Source: Planctomycetales bacterium 10988 (GTDB lineage Bacteria > Planctomycetota > Planctomycetia > Pirellulales > Pb10988). Taken from it: a stretch of DNA of 64,000 bases. The position numbers and the translations under genes were made by a program. The stretch's first letter is position 1. Every line of letters begins with the position of its first letter. The notes below the pieces were generated by a model that was not told the DNA's origin, did not search any database, and saw only the letters and a list, made by a program, of their open reading frames with translations. Below, in pieces: positions 26,772-35,323 of the stretch. The stretch is taken from NCBI GenBank assembly GCA_009664345.1, contig CP043547.1, forward strand, positions 6,042,709-6,106,708, written 5' to 3'.

Positions 26772-29156
26772 ATGTGTCTAAGTTCCGTGGTACGAATCCT
26801 GCTTGTTAGCGGGGTGTTCTTGATGTCTGGAGCGATCAGTAAGCCTCAGGATTTAACAGGCTCTTACATCGAAGACCCATTTCGGCAGATGGAAGAAATC
26901 TTGCCCACGCCAACGGCAACCCGAACGGCCTCCGGGGCCCCCGGACCGGGCTATTGGCAGCAACGGGCCGATTACAAAATCGAAGTGGAACTAGATGATG
27001 AAAAGCAACGAATCCTCGGTTCCGAGCGGATTCGGTATCAGAATCTTTCTCCACACACCTTGACCTATCTCTGGCTTCAATTGGAACCAAATCTCTTTCA
27101 ACCCAATTCCGATGCCACGTTGAGTGAGACCAGCCCGAGTTTTGAAAGTCTTTCTTTCTCCGCCGTGCGACGGTTGTTGGCGCAAAAGACTTTCGAAGGC
27201 GGCGTGAAGCTCACGAAGGTCGGGGAAAGTCAAGGAAATGAACTCAACTATCGCGTGGTGAAAACGATGCTTCGCGTTGATTTGCCTCAGCCGTTGGCAC
27301 CGGAGCAAAAGTTCGATTTACACATTGATTGGAACTATCAAATCCCGGATCAATCGCTGATGGGCGGACGTTCGGGTTATGAATATTTTGAAGAAGATAA
27401 GAACTATCTTTATGAGATCGCTCAATGGTTTCCGCGAATGGCGGCCTATTCCGATGCGACCGGCTGGCAGCATAAACAATTTCTTGGACGGGGGGAATTT
27501 ACTTTAGAACTGGGCAATTATGAAGTGGCAATCACGGTGCCGAGTGATCATATCGTGGCTGCCACCGGGGTTTTAAAAAATCCGACTGAAGTGTTAAGCA
27601 ATGAACAACAAGACCGCTTTACCCAAGCAAAGACCGCTGAAAAGCCCGTCTTTATTGTTACTCCCGAGGAAGCCAAAAAGAACGAAGCATCGCGAAGTAA
27701 ACAAAAGAAGACCTGGAAGTTTTCCGCCAAGAATGTCCGTGATTTTGCCTTCGCTTCTAGTCGGAAGTTCATTTGGGATGCTCAAGGCCATCCGCTGGAC
27801 GATCGCACGGTGATGGCGATGTCCTTCTATCCGAATGAAGGCGAACCGCTGTGGAGTCAATATTCTACCCGGTCGATCATTCACACGATTAATGTCTATT
27901 CGAAATTCACTTTCGATTACCCTTATCCAGTCGCGATCTCGGTGAATGGGCCGGTCTATGGGATGGAATATCCGATGATCTGCTTCAATGGCCCTCGCCC
28001 TGAAGACGATGGAACCTATTCGAAACGGACCAAATACGGCTTGATCTCCGTGATTATTCACGAAGTCGGCCACAACTGGTTCCCGATGATTGTGAACTCC
28101 GATGAACGGCAGTGGACTTGGATGGATGAGGGGTTGAATACCTTCCTGCAATATCTGGCGGAGCAAGAATGGGAAGAGGATTATCCTTCTTGGCGGGGCG
28201 AGCCTGAGAATATCGTCACGTATATGCGATCTTCCGACCAAGTTCCGATCATGACGAATAGTGAATCAATTTTGCAGTTCGGAAACAATGCCTATGGCAA
28301 ACCCGCGACCGGACTGAATATTCTCCGCGAGACGATCCTGGGCCGGGAATTGTTTGATCTTGCTTTCAAGGAATATGCTAATCGCTGGAAGTTCAAACGC
28401 CCGATGCCGGCGGATTTATTTCGCACGATGGAAGACGCCTCCGGGATTGATCTCGATTGGTTTTGGCGAGGCTGGTTCTACACGACCTTTCACACGGATA
28501 TCGCGATCGAGAAAGTTGAACTCTATCAAATCAACACCAAAGACCCTGAGATCGAAAATCCCAAGAAGAAAGAACGGGAAGAAGAAACAAAACAAAACAT
28601 TTCTAAAGAGCGAAATCAAGAACTCCCCAAATTCATCGAACAATATCCTGAGCTGAGAGACTTTTATAATGAATTTGATGAATATGCCGTGACCGATGCC
28701 GATCGAGAAGCCTATCAAAAATTCCTTAAAGGGCTGGAAGAGAAGGAAAAAGCGGTTTTGGAGAGAACCGAAAATTTCTATGTTTTGCACTTAAAAAACC
28801 TCGGTGGCTTGGTCATGCCGATTCTTTTACAGATTGAGTATGAAGATGATACCGAAGAAATGATTCGTATCCCGGCAGAAATTTGGGTCCGTAATCCGAA
28901 GTCGATCAAAAAATTGTTGATCACTGACAAAGCGGTTCGCCAACTCGAAATCGATCCGAAGCGAGAAACTGCGGATACTGACCGCTCTAATAACTATTAT
29001 CCTCCACGGATTGTTCCCACCCGCTTTGAACTCTTCAAACGGAAAACGCAGAAAAACGAAATGCAAAAAGCGAAAGAAGCGGAGGAGAAAGCGAACAAGA
29101 AAAAGCAAGAAACCGCTTCTACCGAGAAGGAAGAGAAAGCAGAAGCGGAGGAGTAA
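26772..29156 (+). CDS. M1 family metallopeptidase (aminopeptidase N-like), exported
   Basis: 795 residues from ATG 26772, giving a signal peptide (VRILLVSGVFLMSGAISK). A TTG at 26676 extends the frame but spoils the signal peptide position. The zinc site is HEVGH followed after 18 residues by the Glu of WMDEGLN, and YGMEYP stands at the position of the GxMEN exopeptidase motif. The domain order is an N-terminal beta domain, gluzincin catalytic domain, then a long C-terminal part. The last ~45 residues are an almost uninterrupted Lys/Glu/Ala-rich tail. It probably trims peptides in the periplasm. The next gene starts 75 bp later. Confidence 0.9.
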   Translation: MCLSSVVRILLVSGVFLMSGAISKPQDLTGSYIEDPFRQMEEILPTPTATRTASGAPGPGYWQQRADYKIEVELDDEKQRILGSERIRYQNLSPHTLTYLWLQLEPNLFQPNSDATLSETSPSFESLSFSAVRRLLAQKTFEGGVKLTKVGESQGNELNYRVVKTMLRVDLPQPLAPEQKFDLHIDWNYQIPDQSLMGGRSGYEYFEEDKNYLYEIAQWFPRMAAYSDATGWQHKQFLGRGEFTLELGNYEVAITVPSDHIVAATGVLKNPTEVLSNEQQDRFTQAKTAEKPVFIVTPEEAKKNEASRSKQKKTWKFSAKNVRDFAFASSRKFIWDAQGHPLDDRTVMAMSFYPNEGEPLWSQYSTRSIIHTINVYSKFTFDYPYPVAISVNGPVYGMEYPMICFNGPRPEDDGTYSKRTKYGLISVIIHEVGHNWFPMIVNSDERQWTWMDEGLNTFLQYLAEQEWEEDYPSWRGEPENIVTYMRSSDQVPIMTNSESILQFGNNAYGKPATGLNILRETILGRELFDLAFKEYANRWKFKRPMPADLFRTMEDASGIDLDWFWRGWFYTTFHTDIAIEKVELYQINTKDPEIENPKKKEREEETKQNISKERNQELPKFIEQYPELRDFYNEFDEYAVTDADREAYQKFLKGLEEKEKAVLERTENFYVLHLKNLGGLVMPILLQIEYEDDTEEMIRIPAEIWVRNPKSIKKLLITDKAVRQLEIDPKRETADTDRSNNYYPPRIVPTRFELFKRKTQKNEMQKAKEAEEKANKKKQETASTEKEEKAEAEE

Positions 29157-29231
29157 CCCCTTCATTCCGTGGGGGAGATCATCAGGGGAAAAAGAGAGTA
29201 TCACTTGTCTAGCGATGAAGGAAAATTCGTG

Positions 29232-29750
29232 ATGATAAATTTTAGCCGACTGCTGGCGTTCACCGTTTTGCTTGTTGTTGGTGGTTTCCAAACTGCCACC
29301 GCGCATCCATTTCATGCCACATTGGCAGAGGGCCATTGGAATGAAGAGTCGAAAACCTTAGAGGTTTCTTTGTGGGTTCCTTCGCATGACCTTGAGAAAT
29401 TACTCCTCAAACGGACCGGCATTCAAAACCTATTGGATCAAGGGAAACCAGCCGATCAGGCGATCCACAGCTATCTCAAAGAGACCATTCAGTGGCGAGA
29501 GAAACCTCAAGGAAAACCTGTCCCTCTCAAATGGATCGGCAAAGAGGTTTCCGTGGAGGAGACATGGCTCTATTTTGAAATTCAACTTACGCAAGAGCCG
29601 GGTGGGGTATTGGAATATCGACTCTTTTTTGAACAGGAACCCGAACAGCAAAACTCCATTGAAATCATCAAAGGGCAGCAGAAAACCACCCTGCATTTTC
29701 ATCGTGAACAACCAAGTCGCCCGGTGCGGTTTGCCCCACTCCTTCGTTAA
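29232..29750 (+). CDS. Exported DUF6702-like protein
   Basis: 172 residues from ATG 29232 (a GTG at 29229 is equally possible; an AAGGA site precedes both). The N-terminal signal peptide ends at TATA-HPF. The mature part starts HPFHATLAEGHWNEESKTLEV, the pattern of the DUF6702 family, in which an exported beta-rich protein begins with a conserved HPxH motif. The family has no known activity. Here it follows the M1 peptidase in the same direction, as such proteins often do, so a joint role in peptide or envelope processing is possible. Confidence 0.8.
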   Translation: MINFSRLLAFTVLLVVGGFQTATAHPFHATLAEGHWNEESKTLEVSLWVPSHDLEKLLLKRTGIQNLLDQGKPADQAIHSYLKETIQWREKPQGKPVPLKWIGKEVSVEETWLYFEIQLTQEPGGVLEYRLFFEQEPEQQNSIEIIKGQQKTTLHFHREQPSRPVRFAPLLR

Positions 29751-29780
29751 ACGTTACCCAGTAACTGACGGAATTGAAAT

Positions 29781-29819
29781 AAAAAACTCCTAACTACCAC
29801 GGAATCGGATAGTTAGGAG
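29781..29819 (-). terminator. Rho-independent terminator after the 79-residue gene
   Basis: CTCCTAACTA pairs with TAGTTAGGAG around 13 bases; on the minus strand it is followed by six T. It serves the minus-strand gene ending at 29943, 124 bp further upstream, and may also stop leftward read-through into the peptidase unit. Confidence 0.7.
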
Positions 29820-29942
29820 CAAATGAATTGTGTAGTCGATCTGTTTTTCAAAGTCAGAATGTTTTGCAGGGTCTCGCTGGGAGGCAAGCTGGTCATCGGT
29901 GGCCGAAAGAGATGGCAATCAAGAAGAGAAACGTGTCTTCGC

Positions 29943-30182
29943 TTAATTGTTTTCAAACGCGGCTAAACGACGAACGACTTTGACGGCTTCTTCTGCGAGT
30001 TCTTGCTTCGAGAAGTAAGCGTAAGAATCCCAAACTTCACTCCCTTCGGAATTTTGATAAGCACCTACCACATGGTGGAGGCCATCGCGTTCCTCGGTTC
30101 GTACTTGCAGAATACTTCCTCTGCGTAATTGATCGGCTAATCTCTCTTGCCAAATGGCAAGGTAATCTTGTTTTAACATCAT
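29943..30182 (-). CDS. Small hypothetical protein
   Basis: 79 residues, soluble, with Trp, Tyr and Arg spread along the chain and no known motif. The start is one of two adjacent ATG codons, with AGGAGG nine bases upstream, and the gene ends before a good terminator. I do not recognise the family. The strong ribosome site and its own terminator support a real single-gene unit. Confidence 0.7.
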   Translation of the reverse strand: MMLKQDYLAIWQERLADQLRRGSILQVRTEERDGLHHVVGAYQNSEGSEVWDSYAYFSKQELAEEAVKVVRRLAAFENN

Positions 30183-30890
30183 CGGTTGTTCCTCCTAGCA
30201 GGAATCAGAGTCATTTGATCACTGCGTCACTGCATTATTCTCTTGGCTGCCAAGTTGACAAGCGGTCGTGTCCTCGAATCCCTGAGGAAACTGTTTACTG
30301 ATAAAGCATTTTCAATGCCAAAGACATATAAAACGGGATTGAGTTGCCCTCCTGAGGTCCTACCATAGCAATCTTCTCAAGCTGAACCTAGCTCACTTCT
30401 TCGAAGTAAAACCGATCGCTCACATGCATGGAGTTGGAACACCAGGGAGCCTTCGAGAGACGAACGTCCATGAAGCAAAACGCTTCGAGACGATCCTTCG
30501 TCACGGAAAAGAGTAAAAAGAAAAGAACCAGGAGGGCCTTGAGTTTCTCCTCTAAAAGGAAGGAGAAGTTCAAGCCAAGTTCGGTTCACATGGGTCAGTC
30601 TTTTTCGAGCGAATCTGTGAAAAAACTGAAACTTGAGAAACAAACTCTAGGTTAGAGGAACCGTGAAAAGTGAGACAAGCTAACACTTAAAGATAGCAGT
30701 TTGAAGGCAAAAGTCAATGGAATGACTGGAAATTATCCCCTGGATTAAGTGAGGAGTCACTCGGACTCAGACTTCATTTCCTTATCCCTCTACTATAGAA
30801 TACGTAAGAGATTAGGAAAAGGATCTCAATTCCACAAAAAACGGAAACAAAATCTTTGCCTCAAAATCTCCTGGGAGGAGGTCTCTTGGA
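30183..30890. other. Intergenic region with no recognised gene
   Basis: About 700 bp. A 75-codon frame at 30428-30655 has a basic, low-complexity translation and is not convincing. No tRNA, repeat or known RNA motif was seen. It should hold promoters for the flanking divergent genes. Confidence 0.4.
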
Positions 30891-31547
30891 ATGATCCCAC
30901 AGCTTCTAAAGTCCCGGTGGCGAGCCGTCTTGCTTTTGGGGCTATTTTGGGTTGGGGTGTCGTTGACAACGCCTGCGGCCGCTCAAGTCCTCAATCCCAA
31001 CATTTCCCTTCAGTTACCGACTTATCGCTTCTTCACAGTCCAAACGAATGTGGTCGTTCCGGACTCAGGTGGAGCCTACCTCGGCGGGATTCGCCGCTCA
31101 TCCAATGGGAGCACCGCTTTTCATCCTTCCATGCTCGGACCAGGGGTTCGCGGGAGAGGCCAAAATCGGCAAGCAGGTGGAATGCAAGTCGAGGCGACCA
31201 TCATCGATCACCAAGAACTGGATCGCCAATTACTTGCAGAAACCAACGATCGAGAAATGCCCGAAAAGGAGGCACGATCTCTTAAAATGCAGGCAACGCG
31301 TTCCTCATCGGAATCGCTGACAAGCGTCTCTGCAATCGAAGCCAAAATCGCTGCCGAAGCAAAAGAGAAACAGCAAAAAGCTTGGCAAGATTATCAACGG
31401 GGTCTCGCCGCTCTCGATCAGGGCAAACCCAAAGTGGCAAAAATTTATTGGCAAATGGCCCTCCGTCGTGCCGAAGGAACGTTAAAAAATCAAATCCAGC
31501 GAGAGTTGGCTTCCTTAGCGGCAACCACGATCCCAAACCCCAATTAA
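30891..31547 (+). CDS. Exported planctomycete hypothetical protein
   Basis: 218 residues. A signal peptide of about 30 residues ends AAA-QV. The first mature part, PTYRFFTVQTNVVVPDSGGAYLGGI, resembles a conserved segment of exported planctomycete proteins and of secretin-like repeats (hydrophobic beta strands ending in DxGG). After a variable middle region, the last 90 residues are helical and TPR-like (WQDYQRGLAALDQGKPKVAKIYWQMALRRAEG). It is probably a periplasmic or outer-membrane scaffold; the function is unknown. The start has GGGAGGAGG upstream. Confidence 0.72.
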   Translation: MIPQLLKSRWRAVLLLGLFWVGVSLTTPAAAQVLNPNISLQLPTYRFFTVQTNVVVPDSGGAYLGGIRRSSNGSTAFHPSMLGPGVRGRGQNRQAGGMQVEATIIDHQELDRQLLAETNDREMPEKEARSLKMQATRSSSESLTSVSAIEAKIAAEAKEKQQKAWQDYQRGLAALDQGKPKVAKIYWQMALRRAEGTLKNQIQRELASLAATTIPNPN

Positions 31548-31869
31548 CCTCAACGAAACAGACCCTGAGCCAAGTATACTGAGGATATCTCGAAAATCTC
31601 TGCTGGAATTTTAAGCTATCCGCATAAAAGTTCTTGACATTTATTGAATACCATTCATCCTGAGACTATCCTTTTCTACCGCTTCTCTTCATTTGTTTTT
31701 CATGGATCAAGAACAAAAAGTCGATTCGTTGCGTTGTGTCTATCGTGAGGACTTCAGAGCCTCCAAAATCCTAGAGTAATCAATTCCAGGGCAGGAGGTT
31801 GATCCGTCCTGCTTCCCAATATTCGTTGCTATCGAACCACGATCTCCTTGCGAGAAGAATCCAAATTAG
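31548..31869. other. Intergenic region with a possible promoter
   Basis: About 320 bp. TTGACA at 31634-31639 is a perfect -35 hexamer but has no good -10 at 16-18 bp. No gene or RNA was recognised. Confidence 0.3.
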
Positions 31870-32406
31870 ATGACTTCGCCTGTATCTATTCCAAAGCCTC
31901 CCTTAATCAAACGTTCACAAGTTCCCGAGGGCAAAAGCCTCTGCGATTATTGCACGGGAATGTGTTGTCGTTATTTTGCCTTGCCGATCGAGCGGCCGAA
32001 GACCTTACAAGATTTTGACTATTGCCGCTGGTATCTTGTGCATGAAGGGGCCACGATCTTTGTGGATGAAGGGGTTTGGTACTTATGTGTTCATAGTGTG
32101 TGCAAGCATCTGCTGCCGGATAATCGGTGTGGAATTTATCAAACACGTCCACAGATTTGTCGGGAGTATACGACGGAAGATTGTGAATATGGAAACGAAG
32201 GGATCTATGATCTCTACTTTGAAACCGCGGAACAATTGTGGGAGTTTGCCGAAGCGGTGTTGCGAACATCTTCTGAAGAGAATGACCTTCGTAGCCCTCA
32301 ACCTCCGTTGCTCCCGGTGCTGAATGTTTCTGCATCTTCGGGCATGACAGCCTCTCCGCGAGAGTCGGCTCGGCAAAGAACACATGATCCATCGCAGGAG
32401 GGTTAA
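31870..32406 (+). CDS. YkgJ family cysteine-cluster protein
   Basis: 178 residues. The N-terminal CDYCTGMCCRYF followed by further Cys (DYCRWY, CVHSVCKHLLPDNRCGIYQTRPQICREY) is the YkgJ/UPF0153 pattern, which binds zinc or an iron-sulfur cluster. The last 60 residues are disordered and Pro/Ser-rich. Family members have no proven reaction; some act beside redox enzymes. The gene lies just upstream of a PP2C phosphatase gene with a gap of about 180 bp. Confidence 0.85.
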   Translation: MTSPVSIPKPPLIKRSQVPEGKSLCDYCTGMCCRYFALPIERPKTLQDFDYCRWYLVHEGATIFVDEGVWYLCVHSVCKHLLPDNRCGIYQTRPQICREYTTEDCEYGNEGIYDLYFETAEQLWEFAEAVLRTSSEENDLRSPQPPLLPVLNVSASSGMTASPRESARQRTHDPSQEG

Positions 32407-32588
32407 TCACCTTCCATTTGTTTGGAATGGGGAATAGCGGGAAAACGCTGGTTTTTCGTGGGGATTTTCTCTATAACAGAGGTCTCCTCTTTCGGAGTAG
32501 AGCAGTATCTGCTTATGATAATGGTTTCGTTTGGCAAGATCGCCAACAAGCGACACTCTTCAATTCTTGGCGCACTGGGGCAAGATTG

Positions 32589-33887
32589 GTGAACTGGTGG
32601 GAGAAGAAACTGCAATTCGCAAGTCGTACCGACGTAGGATTGCGGCGTTCAAATAATCAAGATGCATATGCGACCCGTGTGGCTCCCGATCCGGAGGCCT
32701 GGCAGCGTCGTGGGCATCTCTTCCTTGTCGCAGATGGCATGGGGGCACACGCAGCGGGAGAGTTGGCAAGTCAGCTGGCTGCGGACACCGTTCCTCACTG
32801 CTACTTAAAAATTCAAAATCAATCGCCGGAGCTTGCTTTGGCCGAAGCGGTTCGCGAAGCCAATCGAGACATTCATCGTCGCGGTCAGGCCCATGCCGAA
32901 TTCAAAGGGATGGGCACCACCTGTTCTTCGCTGTTGATTACACAGCTCGGTGCTTATGTTGCCCAAGTCGGGGATAGCCGCGTCTATCGCCTCAAAACAA
33001 GTGGGGAATTCGAGCAGCTTTCCTTCGATCATAGCCTTGTTTGGGAATTGCGTCGCCGCGGACAACTCAGCGGTCTCGATACCGCGAGCGTTCCGAAGAA
33101 TATCATCACACGGTCTTTAGGCCCTTCCCCAGAGGTTGAAGTCGATTTGGAAGGTCCTTTTCCCACACAACCCGGTGATATTTTCCTCATCTGTAGTGAT
33201 GGATTAAGCGGGCAAGTGGAAGACCCCGAGCTGGCGGCGATCTTGGGGAGTATGGACCCCGAAGAAGCCAGCCAAGCTTTGATCGACCTCGCCAATTTAC
33301 GCGGCGGTCCTGATAATATCACGATTGTCTTAGTCAAAGTGATGGAAACACTGGGAAATGAAGTGAACAACAATGGCAGTAGTGTAGGGATTCCCTCACC
33401 ACCGCCGACACCAGTTCCACCGCGGGTTTCGATTCATTTTTCTCAATGGATTGGACTGGGATTTGCCCTCCTCTTTATTCTTGTCGGGGCTTTCTTGGCA
33501 GGAGTCGGGAGTGCCACCACGGGAATTTTGCTGATCTTCCTGGGAACTTCCGCAGGCCTTTTTTCCTGGTTTTACCGTGATCCCTTCCAGGCGAGTGCAA
33601 CTTACTTCCCAAAACATGGCCGTTACGGAAATGGGCCCTACATGACTTTGCAATCGAAGGAAGACGAACAGTTTATCGCACGGCTCAATAGCTTGGTCTT
33701 GGAATTGGAGCAAGCCGCCACCGACCAAAACTGGTCGCTCGATTGGACTCGCTTTCATGAAGGTTGCAAGCAAGCCCGAAAAGCGGCAGATCAAAAAGAA
33801 TATTGCAAGGCGGTTCGCGAATACTGTCTGACCATTTCTTTCATGATGAATGAGTTACGCAATCAAAACGCCCCTTCGAAGACTTAA
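32589..33887 (+). CDS. PP2C-type protein phosphatase with C-terminal membrane helices
   Basis: 432 residues if started at GTG 32589; ATG codons upstream (from 32418) are in frame but add a poorly conserved N-terminus. The catalytic core has the PP2C motifs RSNNQD, VADGMGAHAAGE, VGDSRVYRL and, near the end of the domain, CSDGLSGQV and GGPDNITIVLVK. These bind two or three divalent metals and dephosphorylate Ser/Thr. A Pro-rich linker and two helices (about 295-350) anchor it, followed by a helical cytoplasmic domain of about 80 residues. It probably opposes Ser/Thr kinases, which are numerous in planctomycetes. Confidence 0.88.
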   Translation: MNWWEKKLQFASRTDVGLRRSNNQDAYATRVAPDPEAWQRRGHLFLVADGMGAHAAGELASQLAADTVPHCYLKIQNQSPELALAEAVREANRDIHRRGQAHAEFKGMGTTCSSLLITQLGAYVAQVGDSRVYRLKTSGEFEQLSFDHSLVWELRRRGQLSGLDTASVPKNIITRSLGPSPEVEVDLEGPFPTQPGDIFLICSDGLSGQVEDPELAAILGSMDPEEASQALIDLANLRGGPDNITIVLVKVMETLGNEVNNNGSSVGIPSPPPTPVPPRVSIHFSQWIGLGFALLFILVGAFLAGVGSATTGILLIFLGTSAGLFSWFYRDPFQASATYFPKHGRYGNGPYMTLQSKEDEQFIARLNSLVLELEQAATDQNWSLDWTRFHEGCKQARKAADQKEYCKAVREYCLTISFMMNELRNQNAPSKT

Positions 33888-34097
33888 CTGCCCACCTCTC
33901 GCATTTCCCAATTGCCCCACCTATTCGCTCTTGGATTTCTCTCCTTTCGACCCGCAGGGAAAATCGACTTTCACCGAATTGCTGTAAGCTACTTCTTTGA
34001 AAGCACTTATAGCTTTTGAATATCATTAAAACAATGATTGTGAATCAGTTTTTGATCTTGACCTTGGGAGCGGATTTTCGTCACAATCCCTCCCACA

Positions 34098-35267
34098 ATG
34101 AGAATCTTAACGCGGTACATTTTTCTGGAGTTAGCCAAGAATTTCCTGACGACGTTGACGACCTTAACCGTGATGATTCTGGTCGTCATCATCGCCCAGC
34201 AGGGCTATAAGGAAGGGCTTGGTTTAACACAAATTCTGCGGCTCATCCCGTATGTCTTGCCGGATGCGCTCCGCTTTACGCTGCCAGCCACGGCCCTCTT
34301 CGCGGTTTCGCGGACCTACGGCCAGCTCTCTTCCGACAACGAAATCATCGCCATGAAGTCCTTGGGAATGAACCCTTGGGAGTTTATCTTTTGGCCGGCG
34401 ATTGTGCCGATGTTTTTCCTCTCACTGACCGCGGTCTGGATGAATGACTTGGCTGTCTCTTGGGGTCGCCAAGGGGTGCAACAAGTCGTCATCAACTCGA
34501 TTGAAGATATCGCCTACTCCCGACTGAATACTCAAAAGTCCTTCATTACCAGCAATTTCACCATCACGGTGAAGTCGGTCATTGACCGCCGTTTACAGCT
34601 TCCGGCGATTACGCTTCATAACGGGGATGATTTGATCACGGTCACCGCCCGCGAAGCCCAATTAGATATGGATACCGAAACCGGCGAACTGGTCGTTTCA
34701 ATGAGGAATGGCAAGGCGACAGTCGGTGGAGTCAGTTATCATTTCGATCAAGAAGAACGCCGCGTTCCGCTTCATCACCTGGATCGCAGCGACATGCCTT
34801 CTCATATCGCTTTACGAAACTTGCAGCACGAAGAAACCTTGTGCAATGAGAAAATGAGCGAGATGGAATCCCAACTAGCCATTAAACAAGCCATTGCTGC
34901 CTCCACCGGTTACTATCATGAACTGACAAATCGCTCGCTTAGTAGCTACTATCATTACACACGCGAGGCATCACTCAATCATTGGTATCGTGTCGTGATC
35001 GAACCGCATCGCCGCTGGGCCAATGGTTTTAGTTGTTTATGTTTTGTGATCGTTGGAATCCCCTTAGCGATACAATTTCGAAATGCCGGTTATTTAACAA
35101 GTTTCTTTTATTGTTTTCTGCCAGTACTTGCTATTTATTATCCATTGGTGGCATTAACGGTTGGACAAGCGAAAAAAGGCGACTTCCCCGCGCTGACACT
35201 TTGGGCAGGGAATCTCTTATTCCTTGCGATCGGTGCTTATAAAATTTGGGGAATCATACGGCGATAA
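34098..35267 (+). CDS. LptF/LptG family permease
   Basis: 389 residues with the LptF/LptG layout: three N-terminal helices (RYIFLELAKNFLTTLTTLTV starts the first), a periplasmic beta-jellyroll domain of about 180 residues (residues 120-300) and three C-terminal helices. LptF and LptG form the membrane part of the ABC complex that moves lipopolysaccharide to the outer membrane. Only one such gene is in the window, so its partner and LptB should be elsewhere. Base composition changes to AT-rich near 35.02 kb, inside the gene. Confidence 0.85.
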   Translation: MRILTRYIFLELAKNFLTTLTTLTVMILVVIIAQQGYKEGLGLTQILRLIPYVLPDALRFTLPATALFAVSRTYGQLSSDNEIIAMKSLGMNPWEFIFWPAIVPMFFLSLTAVWMNDLAVSWGRQGVQQVVINSIEDIAYSRLNTQKSFITSNFTITVKSVIDRRLQLPAITLHNGDDLITVTAREAQLDMDTETGELVVSMRNGKATVGGVSYHFDQEERRVPLHHLDRSDMPSHIALRNLQHEETLCNEKMSEMESQLAIKQAIAASTGYYHELTNRSLSSYYHYTREASLNHWYRVVIEPHRRWANGFSCLCFVIVGIPLAIQFRNAGYLTSFFYCFLPVLAIYYPLVALTVGQAKKGDFPALTLWAGNLLFLAIGAYKIWGIIRR

Positions 35268-35323
35268 TCTATTTATTGATTTTACCAATAAATGAACAGT
35301 TTACTTTTTATTGATTTAAATTT

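Noticed and set aside
27594-28241. 215-codon open frame on the minus strand
   Set aside because: Antisense to the catalytic domain of the M1 peptidase, whose HExxH site is clear.
30428-30655. 75-codon Lys/Ser-rich open frame
   Set aside because: Low-complexity composition, weak start, nothing recognisable; region kept as gene-free.
31634-31662. TTGACA box as a complete promoter
   Set aside because: No -10 hexamer at usual spacing.
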